A stretch of 64,000 nt of DNA from Escallonia rubra (taxonomy: Eukaryota; Streptophyta; Magnoliopsida; Escalloniales; Escalloniaceae), in contig JAVXUO010000986.1 of assembly GCA_033065855.1 (NCBI GenBank), forward strand, positions 124,001 to 188,000. Reading direction: 5' to 3'. Shown here one piece after another: positions 26,051-37,399 of the stretch (positions within the stretch are counted from its first letter, which is position 1; each line of letters opens with the position of its first letter). A model generated the notes under the pieces. It worked only from the letters and a program-made list of their open reading frames with translations. It ran no database searches and was not told where the DNA came from. The translations under genes and the position numbers were made by a program.

Positions 26051-27793
26051 CTAGTCAATTGTAAGTAGCTCTCCTGTAAAACTACCAATAGGATATGAAG
26101 CACTTGTCCACCAGCCAAGAGCCCTGGCAAGTTGTAGAAACACAAAGCACAAGTATATTGCAAGGAGGCCTCCTCCCAAAAGCCGATCAAGCTGCATGTT
26201 CTTCTTAGGCAGTATCACAAGGGCCCAAAGTAGTCCGCACATTAGAAATCCCATTGTTTCATAAAGACAAGGATCCGTAGGAATCACAAATGAAGATGGA
26301 TACACGGACCACGATGAGAACACAAGTGACAACCCCAAACCCACCAATGTATTGTATAGGGGCCCTGCGTAACAGCCCGAAATTGCGATCTGGGCCCCGT
26401 CTGGCCCGCCATTCGTTGCCAAAGCCACATTACTTACCAAATCTCCAATTGAATTGCCCCAAGCAAGTAGAGTAACCGCTAAAATTGAAGGACTTATTCC
26501 AACTATGATCCCAAGTGAACTCAACAAAGAAACCAATTCCTCAGCAGCAATATAAATCCAAGTGATGCTCATTGCAAACCCACCTGCTAGCCAAAGGACC
26601 AGGTACTTTTTCGGTGGGCTCAGGCTAGACTTGCTAGTGGCCAAAAAAGCACAACTACCAAGAACTATCCCAACGAACCCAGAAGTAATGTAAATTATCA
26701 AACTAGTCTTGGAGCCCATGTCCTCTCTTTGGGTGTTCCACAGAGTCGCTATTAAAACTGGAGCCAAGAATACTGAAGTAATTGCAAATGGCCTAGACCA
26801 TCTTTCTTCACTAATTGCTGGAATAGTAAGCCTTCTTGGTAAGTAAAGTGGCAACTCCAAAACCTTAAGAAGCAAACCAAGGTAATTACCATTACTACCG
26901 CTCCATTCTTCACACCCAAATTTCTCATCCGAAACACAGTTTTCCACATCAACACCCCCCAATAAGGGATCATCCATCTCAACAAACTCTTCTTTTGCTG
27001 AAGTTACTCTTTCTTTCTTACCGTAGAAGAAATGCATGATGGAAATCACACATACGTACACAAAATAAACCATGGTAAAACAAATAGAAACCCAAAAGTT
27101 TATCCTTCCAACAAGAATAATTAGCAGTAGTAAACCAAGAGAAAATAGAAAGAAAACTACATCTCGAACGAAGCTAGTCTTATCAACTACTATTTTCCTC
27201 GAAGCACCTGTCATGCATATAACTCCGACAACAATACTTGATATGAAAAAAGCTCCGCCCAAGATGGTGTTTAGGCCCACTTCACCATTACCGGATTGGG
27301 CAAACGAGACAATACTTTCGAAGACATCGTTGGCGCCATTTCCTAGCGGAAGAAGGATGGCTCCGGTGATGGTTGGAGGTAGGTTCATAACCCTTGACAA
27401 GTTTTCCAAGGCAGGACAAAAGTAATCCGATGCTGTGTTACCCAAGAGATATATTAATAGAAGAAACCACACGAGAAGTATGGTATATCCTAACACAGGG
27501 AATCTCCCACAGGTGCAGTAGAAGATTTCGAGAAAGTTTACGTAGGATTTTGGGTGGCAGGGGATATGTGACTTTATGTATGCGCACTTGGCTTTGTAGT
27601 CGGGGTAGTCTTGAAAGGCGGTGCAATCGTCGTCGTTTTGGTCATGGGTGTTGGGAGATTTTCTGAAGGGGGTGATGGAGGTGCTGGACTTCATGCGGGG
27701 GAGAAGATCGGTAATGAGATGGAGAGACATAAGTAAGATGAAGGAGGTGTTGAGGATGAGAGATAATACCTTTGTTGAGGCGAGACTTTTCAT
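26051..27793 (-). CDS. CCX: Cation/Ca2+ exchanger (CCX family), copy 1
   Basis: This is a 580-residue intronless membrane protein of the plant CCX branch of the Ca2+/cation antiporters. These exchange Ca2+, K+, Na+ or Mn2+ against another cation across the plasma or an internal membrane. The N terminus is a hydrophobic anchor or signal (residues 5-32). A cysteine-containing non-membrane segment follows (about 57-96), then two groups of transmembrane helices separated by a hydrophilic loop (about 258-305). The alpha-1 motif GNGANDVFES is at 151-160, preceded by a PP.ITGAILLPL helix. The alpha-2 motif AWGNSIGDLVSN is at 444-455. Length fits the family. I start at the ATG ending at 27793 because the in-frame codon at 27914-27916 is TTG, not ATG, and no upstream ATG exists in frame. 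The frame is open throughout, so the gene is probably functional. Confidence 0.95.
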   Translation of the reverse strand: MKSLASTKVLSLILNTSFILLMSLHLITDLLPRMKSSTSITPFRKSPNTHDQNDDDCTAFQDYPDYKAKCAYIKSHIPCHPKSYVNFLEIFYCTCGRFPVLGYTILLVWFLLLIYLLGNTASDYFCPALENLSRVMNLPPTITGAILLPLGNGANDVFESIVSFAQSGNGEVGLNTILGGAFFISSIVVGVICMTGASRKIVVDKTSFVRDVVFFLFSLGLLLLIILVGRINFWVSICFTMVYFVYVCVISIMHFFYGKKERVTSAKEEFVEMDDPLLGGVDVENCVSDEKFGCEEWSGSNGNYLGLLLKVLELPLYLPRRLTIPAISEERWSRPFAITSVFLAPVLIATLWNTQREDMGSKTSLIIYITSGFVGIVLGSCAFLATSKSSLSPPKKYLVLWLAGGFAMSITWIYIAAEELVSLLSSLGIIVGISPSILAVTLLAWGNSIGDLVSNVALATNGGPDGAQIAISGCYAGPLYNTLVGLGLSLVFSSWSVYPSSFVIPTDPCLYETMGFLMCGLLWALVILPKKNMQLDRLLGGGLLAIYLCFVFLQLARALGWWTSASYPIGSFTGELLTID

Positions 27794-28044
27794 TGTGGAA
27801 GATGGTGAGGATTGGAGAGGTATTACAGAGGTGATGGCTCTTGAGTCTTGAACAAAGTAGCGAAGTATTTCTGGGTCAACTGATTTATAGAGGACGAGGT
27901 GTGTGATAGGAAACAAGCAGTGGGTCTAGTGGGGGGTGCGGTGGGGCTTTGAAGTGAGCTTCCTTTTCTGTTTCTTCCTTTTCTTTTGTACGGGGGGAAG
28001 GTATCAATGGCAAGTGAGCTTCCTTTTGAATCCCTTACTAATTT
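27794..28044. promoter_or_regulatory. Upstream flank of CCX copy 1 (shared part ends near 27955)
   Basis: About 160 bp upstream of the ATG is shared with CCX copy 2, including an open frame lacking an ATG (probably 5' UTR) and a G-rich CAGTGGGTCTAGTGGGG segment. Homology ends near 27955. A short GTGAGCTTCCTTTT direct repeat follows (about 27954 and 28013), and CACTA copy B starts near 28045. Any CCX1 promoter elements must lie within transposon-derived DNA. No TATA box is assigned. Confidence 0.45.
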
Positions 28045-29771
28045 TTAGCTACGCAACTATTAAGTATTTGAGGCTAAAAATGATAGAAAAGAGGACTTCA
28101 AAGCTCCAGAAGAGATCCAGAGCAAAGGTACTCCCTGGAGTAAGCCCTTGGCCCCCTTAAAAGTATGCGGCTACTTTACTAATTAATCAGTGTTCTCATT
28201 GATTTCGTGTATGCATTAGAGTTATGCGTATAAAAATGTGAAGAATGACTTTTATTTTGTGAAACCCATTGATAGTGAATTGGCTAACACTCATGGTCGA
28301 TGCTTGAGAATCATTTTGGCAATGACATGTTCTTACAAATCAACCTTACGGTTCCATCTTTCCAACTTTTTGAGAAGATTGTTACATACTACCAATTCTA
28401 AAAGTATGCATGCATAATAACCCTGAACTCCCGAAGGTACTCATTAGGATGCATAAAAAACTCTAATCGCTCTTTAAATGTACAAAGTACATTTAAAGAT
28501 GTACAAAGTACTAGCATCCGACATCCCCCGGTGGAGGCTTTATCAGTAGCTTCCTCGTCAGCTTTAACTATTATTAGCTTGCACTTGCTTTTTAATTTCC
28601 ACTTCAAATTTTGCATTATTTATACTTTATTTATAGCTTATAGTCGAGGCTGTTACATGCGGCGTGATTTTAAATGCCTAGATGAACAAAAAGCTATTGT
28701 TAGTCCGACCATCATATGTTAGTATTGTTTACATTTGCACTTGATCGGTAATATATTTATGAAACATTATTATCGTGTACTTATTTCAGAACTATTAAAT
28801 TTTTTTTGGCTAACTCCTCCATCAATCATGATGCAGTAAAGTTGGCATTATTCTCAAGGGCCGTTTTCTCTTACCCACGCGTATACTGGAAGGAATAGGA
28901 TATCGAGAAGAGAGAGGTATTGTGGTAAGAGTTTCTGGTAGGATAAATTTAAATGTTAATGTTTCATAAAATACATTCTAAAATGTTGGTTGACTAATTA
29001 TGCTAGTTTTACAATGGCAAGAGGGCTCTGAGTTTTCATCGCTGGAGCAACAGGCGCAATACAGAGAGACGCCATCTTTGCCCACATAAGCCAAAATTAT
29101 CACGGATGGCTTTACGATGCACGTGAACAAGCTGAGAACAAGTTGTGGAAGGTGCACCAGTGTAGGCTTGGAAACATTTTAGCACTCATTGGATCGCATC
29201 TAGAGTGCGGGCGAAGATTGTTGACAGATGAATAGTTGATGATAATTGCACTACAAGAAAAATGCCCTGTAGCAGCGCTCTACAGCAGCGGCCGCAAAAA
29301 CCGCTTGTATATTGCCTCTATAGCAGTGGTCATTGTTGTACCGCCGCTACTTAGCCTACTTATGCCAGCGGTCATAAAATCTTCCTTTTATGACGAACAC
29401 AGTTGAAATTTTTATGCCAAAACAAGGCCCGCCAAAACTGAGCGCCAAATGAAACTCAACACAAGCAGCCACAAAGAGTTCCTGTTTGCTAATCTAACAA
29501 CCGCACTTTATTTTCTTCACCAATCGGCTCCATGGTTCTCTTTCTCCATCTCTCTGAAACACACACACCCCAGACCGACACACAAATTTTCCTCTGTTTC
29601 TCTCTCTCTCTCTCCCTTTTAAAATCGTTCTGTTAAAAAATCGTTAGATCTAGTTGAGAATTGGGGCATTTCGATTGGATTGAAAATTTCAGCCAAATCT
29701 AGTTGAAAATCTTTCTGATTTCCGCTTGTTGGGACTGATTACGGCGAGAATTGAGTGACCTGTGTGTGGAA

Positions 29772-30025
29772 TCGAAAGGATATGAATGAGGTGTTCTTCA
29801 GGATCAAGAGTAGCACTCAGTTGAAGAAGCTGATGAATGCCTACTGTGATCGCTATTAAGTGGAGATGGCCTCCATCGCCTTCTTGTTCGACGACCGCCG
29901 TCTCCGTGCAGAGCAGACTCCAGATGAGATGAGGTCCCCTTTCTTGCTCTCTTTCTCTATCACACAGTCACACACACACACACCGGTGAATGGTGATAGG
30001 CAAAATGGAAGACGGTGAAAATTAA
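29772..30025 (+). pseudogene. SUMO: Captured SUMO gene fragment inside the CACTA element
   Basis: The frame reads [22 protein letters not shown], then SIAFLF.DRRLRAEQTPDE. This is the core beta-grasp sequence of plant SUMO, the small ubiquitin-like modifier conjugated to lysines of nuclear proteins. After the TPDE codons there is an intron-like gap (about 29937-30003), then MEDGE, matching the start of the following SUMO exon. An intron therefore appears to have been carried along, which points to DNA-level capture rather than retroposition. A TAA follows YCDRY where the family has a glutamine-serine pair. The di-glycine end is absent, so no functional SUMO can be made. Upstream sequence (29640-29770) may be captured 5' gene DNA. 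Confidence 0.85.
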
Positions 30026-30959
30026 TATAGATAGAAAAATCCTGCTTATCTTGCCACATTTGTGAACTATATAACAAATTGACGAAATGAGGAGTGGGCT
30101 TCAATGTTCATTTGCTTGTTTGAGAACTCAGTATCTCCCATAGTCCATAGAACACAGGCCCAATTTGGCACAGTCAAGTGTTAATATGTTTCCCACAAAG
30201 TCACCATCGTTTCCACTTGAATTTCCGAGTGTACCCAGCTCTTGCTTTTATATATTTTCTTATAAAGCAACTCTTGCCAGTAGTAAAAAAGAAGATTCTA
30301 AGTTCTTGCATTCTACGTGTTTGTCTGAATGTCCAGGTGCTATACAGCTCCTTCCTTCACAATTATTCAAGATTATTACTTGCAATTACCTGATTTTGGA
30401 AAGATTTATTGTTTTTTGTACATCAACCTGTCATGACTGTGTATATATAAGAATGCTTTTGTCATGAAAATTAATGCGCATATACATATTTATGGAACTT
30501 TTTATGTTTTTGTAAGATGATGAACTGATTGATTTGGATGCTTTCATAAATATATCGGACAGAAGTAGGTACCTTTTTACTCACAGCAAAGCATCATAAG
30601 TACCAACTGTAAAGTATGAGAAAGCTTAAGATCTCCTATATATTCCGTTATCATTGATGTGCAATCAACACAAGTAGTTTCATGGAGCTTACTAGCTGTT
30701 GAAAATAGCACTTTTACTAGAGAATGAAGATTTGGCTCTAAACAAGTAATAGTAATCTGGGTGGAAGATGATTTTCCATGATATGATGGTTACTACTAGA
30801 TTAATGATAAGGAGATAGGCTTGAACTCCTTACTTTTGCACCAAGAAGTAGTTACCGATGCATTGTCACTAAAAGACTGAAAAGTATTGCTATTTCGTTA
30901 TTTTAGCAAGCTGTATGAATTTCGTCCACACTTCACCTATTCTTTTCTGATTCTGAACA

Positions 30960-31985
30960 TGGTTTTATGATTGTCGAGTATAGATTAACTGAGGAAGCCC
31001 CTGATGGAGATCTATGGGCACTAGACACGCATACGATGGGAATAATATCTCGTTTAGCCAAGTTGATGATTATTGGAGAATCATCGAAATCTTGCAAAAA
31101 AAGGTTCTCATAGTTTGTTTATTGATAAACAAACTTTGGTTTCATGCAATATAATTAACTTGTATTATGGGTTCAGGTCATGGACATTTGACAAAAAGAA
31201 CTGGAGACCCTCATGTAAGGCTCTGATACTATTGGAATATATCTTGTAACACATGGTCCTGAGAAAGTTACAGAAGAGTTTTACAGTGACAAAAATATAT
31301 GCAGATTTATCTTCATCTTGCCGTTTGGTTGAATAGCCGTCACAGTTCATAGTTATAATGTGCATATAAGATATTACTGCACTAACTTCACTACTAGTTG
31401 TTTTGCAGGAATTATGTGTAGACATTTTAAAGTACATCACTTCCTGCTTCTTGTTCTTCTTAGCCATTAAGTGCAAAGAGAGCAACGTAGTTGCAAAGAG
31501 AGCAACTTAGCCATTTAATTATTACAAAGGGATGTTGTGATCCTCTTTGCATTTGTTTAATTTTCTAAGTAAAGTAAGAGTTATATTTGGTTTCTACATT
31601 GTACGTTGCAAGGAGAAATTCAAAGTTTGGTTTCAGGTTTGGTGATCGATGGATAATTGGCTTTACGAGAATATAGCGAGTACGCAGGAGCAGGTTCTGA
31701 TCTCTAGAATAAAAACAGAGCTGTGGCACGGATTGGTAAGCATGTTTCGTCCCGTTATTCCATTAAATAGCCGCCACAGTTCATTTACATAGCTATTTAC
31801 ATTTTATTTCTACCCTCTTGAAGCTAATACATTATACATGTGCATGTTCCTTAGCCATTTTGAAGCTCAAGTTGGTTAGTATGCAATTAGCTTTGCAAGC
31901 CCTGTCTTGGAAGATATCATTTGCAGTGGATCTCTTACAGTATCTGAGCAAGGTTCATGGATTTGCTTTTGTTGAGAAATTTGTA
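30960..31985 (+). pseudogene. Other exon-like pieces captured in the CACTA element, source unknown
   Basis: Three short coding-like blocks lie between the SUMO fragment and the right subterminal repeats. One is at about 30985-31110 (LTEEAPDGDLWALDTH). A second is at about 31650-31736 (MDNWLYENIASTQEQ) and is followed by a GTAAG donor-like site. The third is at about 31880-31990 and ends at a TAG. Their spacing and AT-rich gaps resemble exons and introns of one gene. I do not recognise the protein. Coding status is inferred only from frame openness and splice-like junctions. Confidence 0.35.
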
Positions 31986-32486
31986 ATTTAGTTTAGGGAT
32001 CAGGATGATGTAAACTACTACTTTAGCGAATATAACAATTTTGTTTGTTGAGTAAGTTGGTTTCTAATAATTCATGAAAGTGATTATCATATTCCGAAAA
32101 TGGAAGGGGTCAAGTATCGATTGCTATTGTATATGACTTGCACTTTGTTTCTATTACTTTATGTATATCTTTTTCACATGTGATAAGAAACCGGAATTAA
32201 AATTATTTTTTTTTCTAGAAAATAAAAGCTACAGCAGCGGTCGGTCTAATGCTGCCATAGGCCTACAAAGCCGCTGCGATATGGGACATAAGTAACCGAT
32301 GGAGGAAAAGATATACAAGCGGTATGACCGCTGCTAAAACTCTATTGACCGTTGCCATATGTCTATGGCAGCGAGACCTACAGAAGCGGTATATGACCGC
32401 TGCCATAGCCTATAGCAGTGGTTATTTGGGCTACGGCAGCATTTTTTGGCCGCTGGCATATGCCATTTTTCTTGTAGTGTTGGGAT

Positions 32487-32729
32487 TTGAAAATTAAGAG
32501 TTTAAGCAGAAACAGATGCAACGAAGATCATACTCATACAAGATGGTCAGTTCCACACGATGTTATCATACATGAGACTGCGGTTGTGAGCCTAGATTTG
32601 GATCAGAATAAGGTGATTGCTCTGTCTTATTTTAAGACCAATAAGAGGAGAAGGAATAAAGACCAAAAAAATCCTACAGGAGAGTTTTGTTTAGAAGTTT
32701 CAAAGAATGTTCATGTAGGTTATTTATAA
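32487..32729 (+). pseudogene. CACTA second-gene remnant (Transposase_24-like), copy B
   Basis: This is the best-preserved plus-strand copy of the family block, 80 codons ending in a stop. It contains NRCNEDHTHTRW, VPHDVIIHETA, ALSYFKTNKRRR and NPTGEFCLEVSKNVHVGY. Its 5' part is separated by the inserted CACTA element (the upstream exon-like AENKLWKVHQCRLGN is at about 29127-29180). The pattern loosely fits the basic region of plant Transposase_24 proteins encoded by CACTA elements. A second unrecognised block follows at about 33000-33260. Confidence 0.5.
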
Positions 32730-33878
32730 AACCTCGCTTCGAATTTTGTACATGTTTATTTCTTATAAGTCGATTGTAGGCTGCATTTTCTGCAGTGTGC
32801 TCGTCTAAGCATGCTTTTGGTCAAGCATCAGGCTCATCGAGTACGAACGAAGAGCTAATGAAGTTATGGTGTATTACATCTAGGATCATGAATAAGAAGA
32901 AAAGTGTATACATGGCACCGACTTGCATGCACGTTCCGTGATGGGATCATTTAATATCTACTATGCACACACAGTGAACAAATCTACAGAAAGGGTTTGA
33001 CCCTGATATGATTGCCTGCCTTGCAGGAACATTGACAAAATGGATGTCTTAGCATAGAATACATGTATGTTCAGATTTATTTGAGACATATCAACGACCA
33101 ATTGGAAGTCGAAGTATAGTTGGTTGAACGTCAATCTACAATTACTAAGGATAGTGTCATGCATGTTCTTTTCATATAGGGAGGAAATGCTTCCCAACTG
33201 AATCTCAACGCGACTCTAATTAATGAAGCAGATGGTGAAGAAATGGATGACGACTAGCAGAATACCGCCTTGAACAATGACTAAATATACCAAGCTAAAG
33301 CATATGTTTCCCCCGCTACGCACAGATTTTTCAGCCCATTTCCCTCCTGGTCCCCTTTAATGACTTTGTAGTTGTTTATTTTTGTCCCCTCAGGTGGAAA
33401 AACGTTGATGGTTGTCAGTTCATAACTTGCATAGTCGATATTAGTATTTAGGAGGTTTGTGACATTGTTGTGTTTATTACGGGACGATTTGGGTTAAATG
33501 TTGACTTATTGATTGAAATTTGTGGTGTGGATTGGATTACAAAAAACAGTGCGATTTCTAGAAAATAAAAACTAACAACTACCGTTTTTTACTTTTACCT
33601 ATGGATTTTTATTGACGAAAGTGTCTTTCTTTTCTTTCTTTTTTTTTTTGCAAATTTTATAAAATTAATTGTAATTACAAAAAGTACCTTTACCCACCGA
33701 ATATTTCGTCGGTAAAGTTGTTAAGTTATGTCGGTAAAAGTCCATTAATTATTGACTAAACACCCCAATCCATCAGTAAACATTTGGCAATGGGATTATC
33801 AACGACGGACTTTTACTGACAAATTATGGGTCTCTACCGACGAATTTTTCTGTCATCAACAAAAACCCATTTTCTTGT

Positions 33879-35987
33879 AGAGCCCACAAAATTAGGCTTT
33901 AATGAAAAATAGATCATATAAGAAATCGATTAACCTAGGAAATATGATTTTCTTGGGCAAAATAATGGTATGGATCATGTCAATAAGTTATTGGTGATAG
34001 CAAAAGAATTGGCAGGATTACGTAAACTTATTCCTGATAATATGCAAGTATCTACTGTTTTGTTATATCTGTAAATATGTCTGGCTAGTATTTGACAATA
34101 AAAATTTTGCCTACGTTGGTAGGCTTAGAAGCTGAAAGGAGAGCTAAGAAGGAAAAAAAATGAATCTCATTTTGTTCCTCCTACTTCTACCTTTAATACT
34201 AGTTCCACGTCATCTAATGCCCTTGATGTTTTTAAACCAAATTTTTTTTCTAGTACCCCTAATGCTCTAAACCTAGAGCTCAGAATTTCAAAAACACGGG
34301 GAAGAAAATTTCAAAGTGGAAATGGTCATTTTAATAAGAAACAATCAGGTAATTGCTATACTTGTGGAAAACATTGTAACCATAGGAACAATTATCCTCA
34401 GAATAAAGATGGGAACATTAAGCAGTTCAGAAAGGGCCTTAGAGACATTGTTTGCTCGATTTCTCAATCAATCTGGCTGATTGTGATTCTCGGTCTTGGT
34501 GGGTGGGTTCCACTCCTTCTCTTCATGTGGCAAAGGTAAGCGAGAATTTTATAGAGATGAAAGATGTGAAAGCCGACAACCACAAGCTCTACATGGGCAA
34601 TAGCACGTATTGTGATGTGCTTGGTGTTGGTACTGTAAAAATTATGTTGCCTGGACTAAATCTTGACGGATGTTCCATACGCGTCTAATATGAGGCAAAT
34701 TCTGCTATCTGTACCACGCATGGATGAAAAGAGTTTTGAGCTGCATTTTAGGTATTACAAAGTTTTTATTGGGATGCATGGCGTATTATTGTATGGGGGG
34801 GTTAAGGTTGATGGCCTTTATCGTTTGAACACTTTTGATGGTTATGAAAATGTTGATAGTTGTTCTGCTTACGTTGATACTTGTTACAATGTGAATGTTG
34901 ATTCTGTTTTATGGCATATGAGATTGGGTCACTTAAATGACAATAAACGAAAGGATGGCTCAAATAGGGTTAATACCTAACCTGAAGTCAGATTTAAAAC
35001 CATGTGAATCTTATCTAAGTGGTAAGATAGTTAGAAAGCCTTTTGGAAAAATGGATAGGTCCAGAGAACTGTTAGAATTAGTACACTCTCATATTTATGG
35101 CCCTTTAAATGTTAAAACTCACAACGAAATGGAGTATTTTATTAAGTTTACTGATGATTTCTCTAGATATGGGTATGTTTATCTGCTTAAGCACAAATTT
35201 GATGCTTTAGAAATTTTTAAAGAATACAAGAAAGAGGTTGAAGATCAATTAGATAGAAAAATAAAGGAACTTAAGACTGATAGAGGTGGAGAATATATGG
35301 ATGGTTTATTTGATGGGTTTTGCATATACAATGGTATCGTACACTTTTTTACAATATCCTGTACACCACAGCAAAATAGTGTGGCGGAGAGACACAATAA
35401 AACACTTTTAGATATGGTACGGTCAATGCTAAGTCAAGCAAAACTCAACAATACTTCTTGGATTGAAGCCTTAACTAGATCCCTCTATACATTAAATAAG
35501 ATGCCAACCAAAATTGTAGGCTTAACACCACATGAAGTTTGGTGGGGAAGGAAACCAAGCTTATCCATGTGAAAAATTGGGTAGCTCTGCTCATGTAAAG
35601 ATTTTAGGACCCAACGCAAGAAAACTAGAATCCCAAACCATAAAATGCACCTTTGTTGGTTATTGTGACCATTCGATTGGGTATAAGTTTGTTGTTTTTT
35701 AGGATCCCTAGGAAATTTTGAAAGTAGGGATGCATTTTTCTTAGAATACAATATTGAAAAGGGCAAACCATAGAAAATGGTTAAACTTTTGAATTAGAAA
35801 GAGAAGGATACAGTGCAAGAAATGGAGAAGGTTAATCGAAAGGAACAACCTTACGATACTCTGTCTAGAATACAAAGAGAAAGAAGGCCTCCTAGTTATT
35901 TAAAAGATTATTTTGCACTATTAAATGAGGATATTCCCGATGATCTCGTAGATTTTGATGATGCAATGAGATCAAAGGATTCACCTT
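33879..35987 (+). pseudogene. Ty1/copia gag-protease-integrase remnant, copy 2
   Basis: It is collinear with copy 1 (9751-11863) and starts at the same point next to the same CACTA end. Gag has several frameshifts. The zinc knuckle near 34357 reads CYTCGKHCNHRNN, so the last cysteine is lost. The pre-integrase region (about 34900-35040) has CESYLSGK. The integrase is nearly open at 34937-35572, with TDRGGEYMDG and QQNSVAERH; the usual NG of the active region is NS here. The remnant extends to a DFDDAMRSKD block near 35960 before a truncated Sirevirus LTR replaces the rest. Not functional. Confidence 0.85.
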
Positions 35988-37196
35988 CTTAGAGAAACTA
36001 TGAAGAATACTTAAATAGCTTCAAACAACAAACCTCAAACACAATATCTCAAATAAGCAATCTAATAAATCTTAACACAAGTATAAAACAATAATGTAAA
36101 GAGAGAAGGGTTTAGAGATACTTGACGCTTGAGATTTAGATGGTTCGGCTCGAATTACCCTCAAGCCTACGTCCACCCTTTCAAGGAAGTCCCTTGAAAG
36201 GCCCTAGAATCTACTAGTATGATCTTTCTTACGGGTCAAGATCGAACCTCTTACAATCACTTGATGCTATACCCACATCAAGAACAAGCTTTGACAATCA
36301 CAGAGCTCCAAAGCTTGACAACCCCAAACTTTGATACAAGAAACTTTTGATAAAGAATTGCGTACAAAGATTCACTCTCAAGAAGTAGATGAGTACAAGT
36401 TTAAGCTCTAGAACAAGAGAGATGAGTGTATGATGACTTATGAAAGTGTATATCTCTCAAATGTAAGCTCATAATAAATGCTATCTTGAATTAGATGAGA
36501 AAACAATGAAAACCAAGATAGATTGAACAATTGCTTTGATCTTTGAGTATATGCAAGATAAGAGGACTTTGAATGCAATTGATGAATCAAAACTATGCCC
36601 AAAATGAGTTTATATAGTTGTGGGAATTAATATGACCGCTTGGAAGTTGGTAGGACATTTAATGCGCCAAACGGTAAATGCATTCGACTGTATTGCACCA
36701 TTGCAGTCAACTGTATTCTCAAAGTAGCAGTTGGAAATTAAAATTTTCCAATTGCAATCAACTGTAATCGGCTACTGGAAGTATTGCAGTCGACTGTAAC
36801 AACTCTCTGCCCAACTTGCAGTCAACTACATCCTAATTCAGCCGACTGTATTCCAGAATATGCAATTTTTCCTGTTTTCAAAGAATGAAAAAGTTTATGC
36901 ATGCAAGGGAAACATATGGGCAAATTCTAGGTCACAGTCATCGATACGATCAACTCTCTATGTCTAGTTACAAAGAAGGAATTAAAAGCATTGTAAAAGT
37001 CAATCGAAGTATTCCATCTTTGATGCGTTCCGTTGAGTTTCTTTGATCAATTTGCTCGTCTAATTGTATGTTTGCATGAGTATGTGATTGTACCTATTTC
37101 TTCATCAAGTCAATGCATGTTAGACAACATAATCATCAATGTTAGTTATCATCAAAATTAAATATAATCCTAGGTTAAATAACCGTAGGGGTAACA
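35988..37196 (-). repeat. Sirevirus 3' LTR, minus strand, end truncated
   Basis: The reverse complement matches the plus-strand LTR at 48581-49765 throughout and starts TGTTACCCC at 37196. About 80 bp of the LTR's 3' end is missing at 35988, where it abuts copia copy 2. It contains a cluster of palindromes of the type CAGTCGACTG at 36680-36860, many of them altered to CAGTCAACTG or CAATCAACTG. Confidence 0.9.
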
Positions 37197-37212
37197 ATCT
37201 CTCCCTTTTTTA
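37197..37212 (-). other. Polypurine tract of the Sirevirus
   Basis: On the minus strand the sequence reads ATCATAAAAAAGGGAGAGAT directly before the TGTTACCCC LTR start. This purine-rich form before the 3' LTR is typical of Sirevirus elements. Confidence 0.85.
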
Positions 37213-37399
37213 TGATGACAAACATTGATTCAAATAATATGAGATATATAAGATAGTATACGCAATGAGGCATGACAATCTCAATTTCAATCATTATAAA
37301 CCATAAAGGGGTCATAAGGCATTGAAGCATGACAATAAGCTCTCCCTATCTTAAGCAATATTGGCTCCCTCTATCTCAAGTAATATATGCTCATATCAA

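Larger units (their letters stand above)
29249..32479 (+). mobile_element. Complete non-autonomous CACTA element carrying host gene fragments
   Basis: The termini are CACTACAAGAAAAATG on the left and its inverted copy at 32464-32479 on the right. A 3-bp target duplication TTG lies at 29246-29248 and 32480-32482. The empty site is present in copy A (about 5050-5066) and copy C (about 42610-42630), where GATGATAATTGGGATTTGAAA is uninterrupted. Subterminal regions (29265-29400 and 32225-32470) are dense in GCAGCGGT/ACCGCTGC motifs in both directions. It encodes no transposase and would depend on an enzyme made elsewhere. The interior carries a SUMO gene fragment and other exon-like pieces. Confidence 0.92.
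28045..33878 (+). mobile_element. CACTA transposon copy B, host of a second CACTA insertion
   Basis: The sequence is collinear with copy A from about 2935 and with copy C reversed. The right end at 33866-33878 keeps TTTTCTTGTAG but has lost the last two bases of the CACTA terminus. Relative to A and C it has lost the TNP2 N-terminal domain, replaced near 28470-28515 by a short duplication of TGTACAAAGTACATTTAAAG. A 3.2 kb non-autonomous CACTA element sits inside at 29249-32479. The left end, next to CCX copy 1, is a homology breakpoint. Confidence 0.7.

Noticed and set aside
27072-27666. Plus-strand ORFs inside the CCX gene (also 57000-57594)
   Set aside because: Antisense shadows of the CCX coding sequence.
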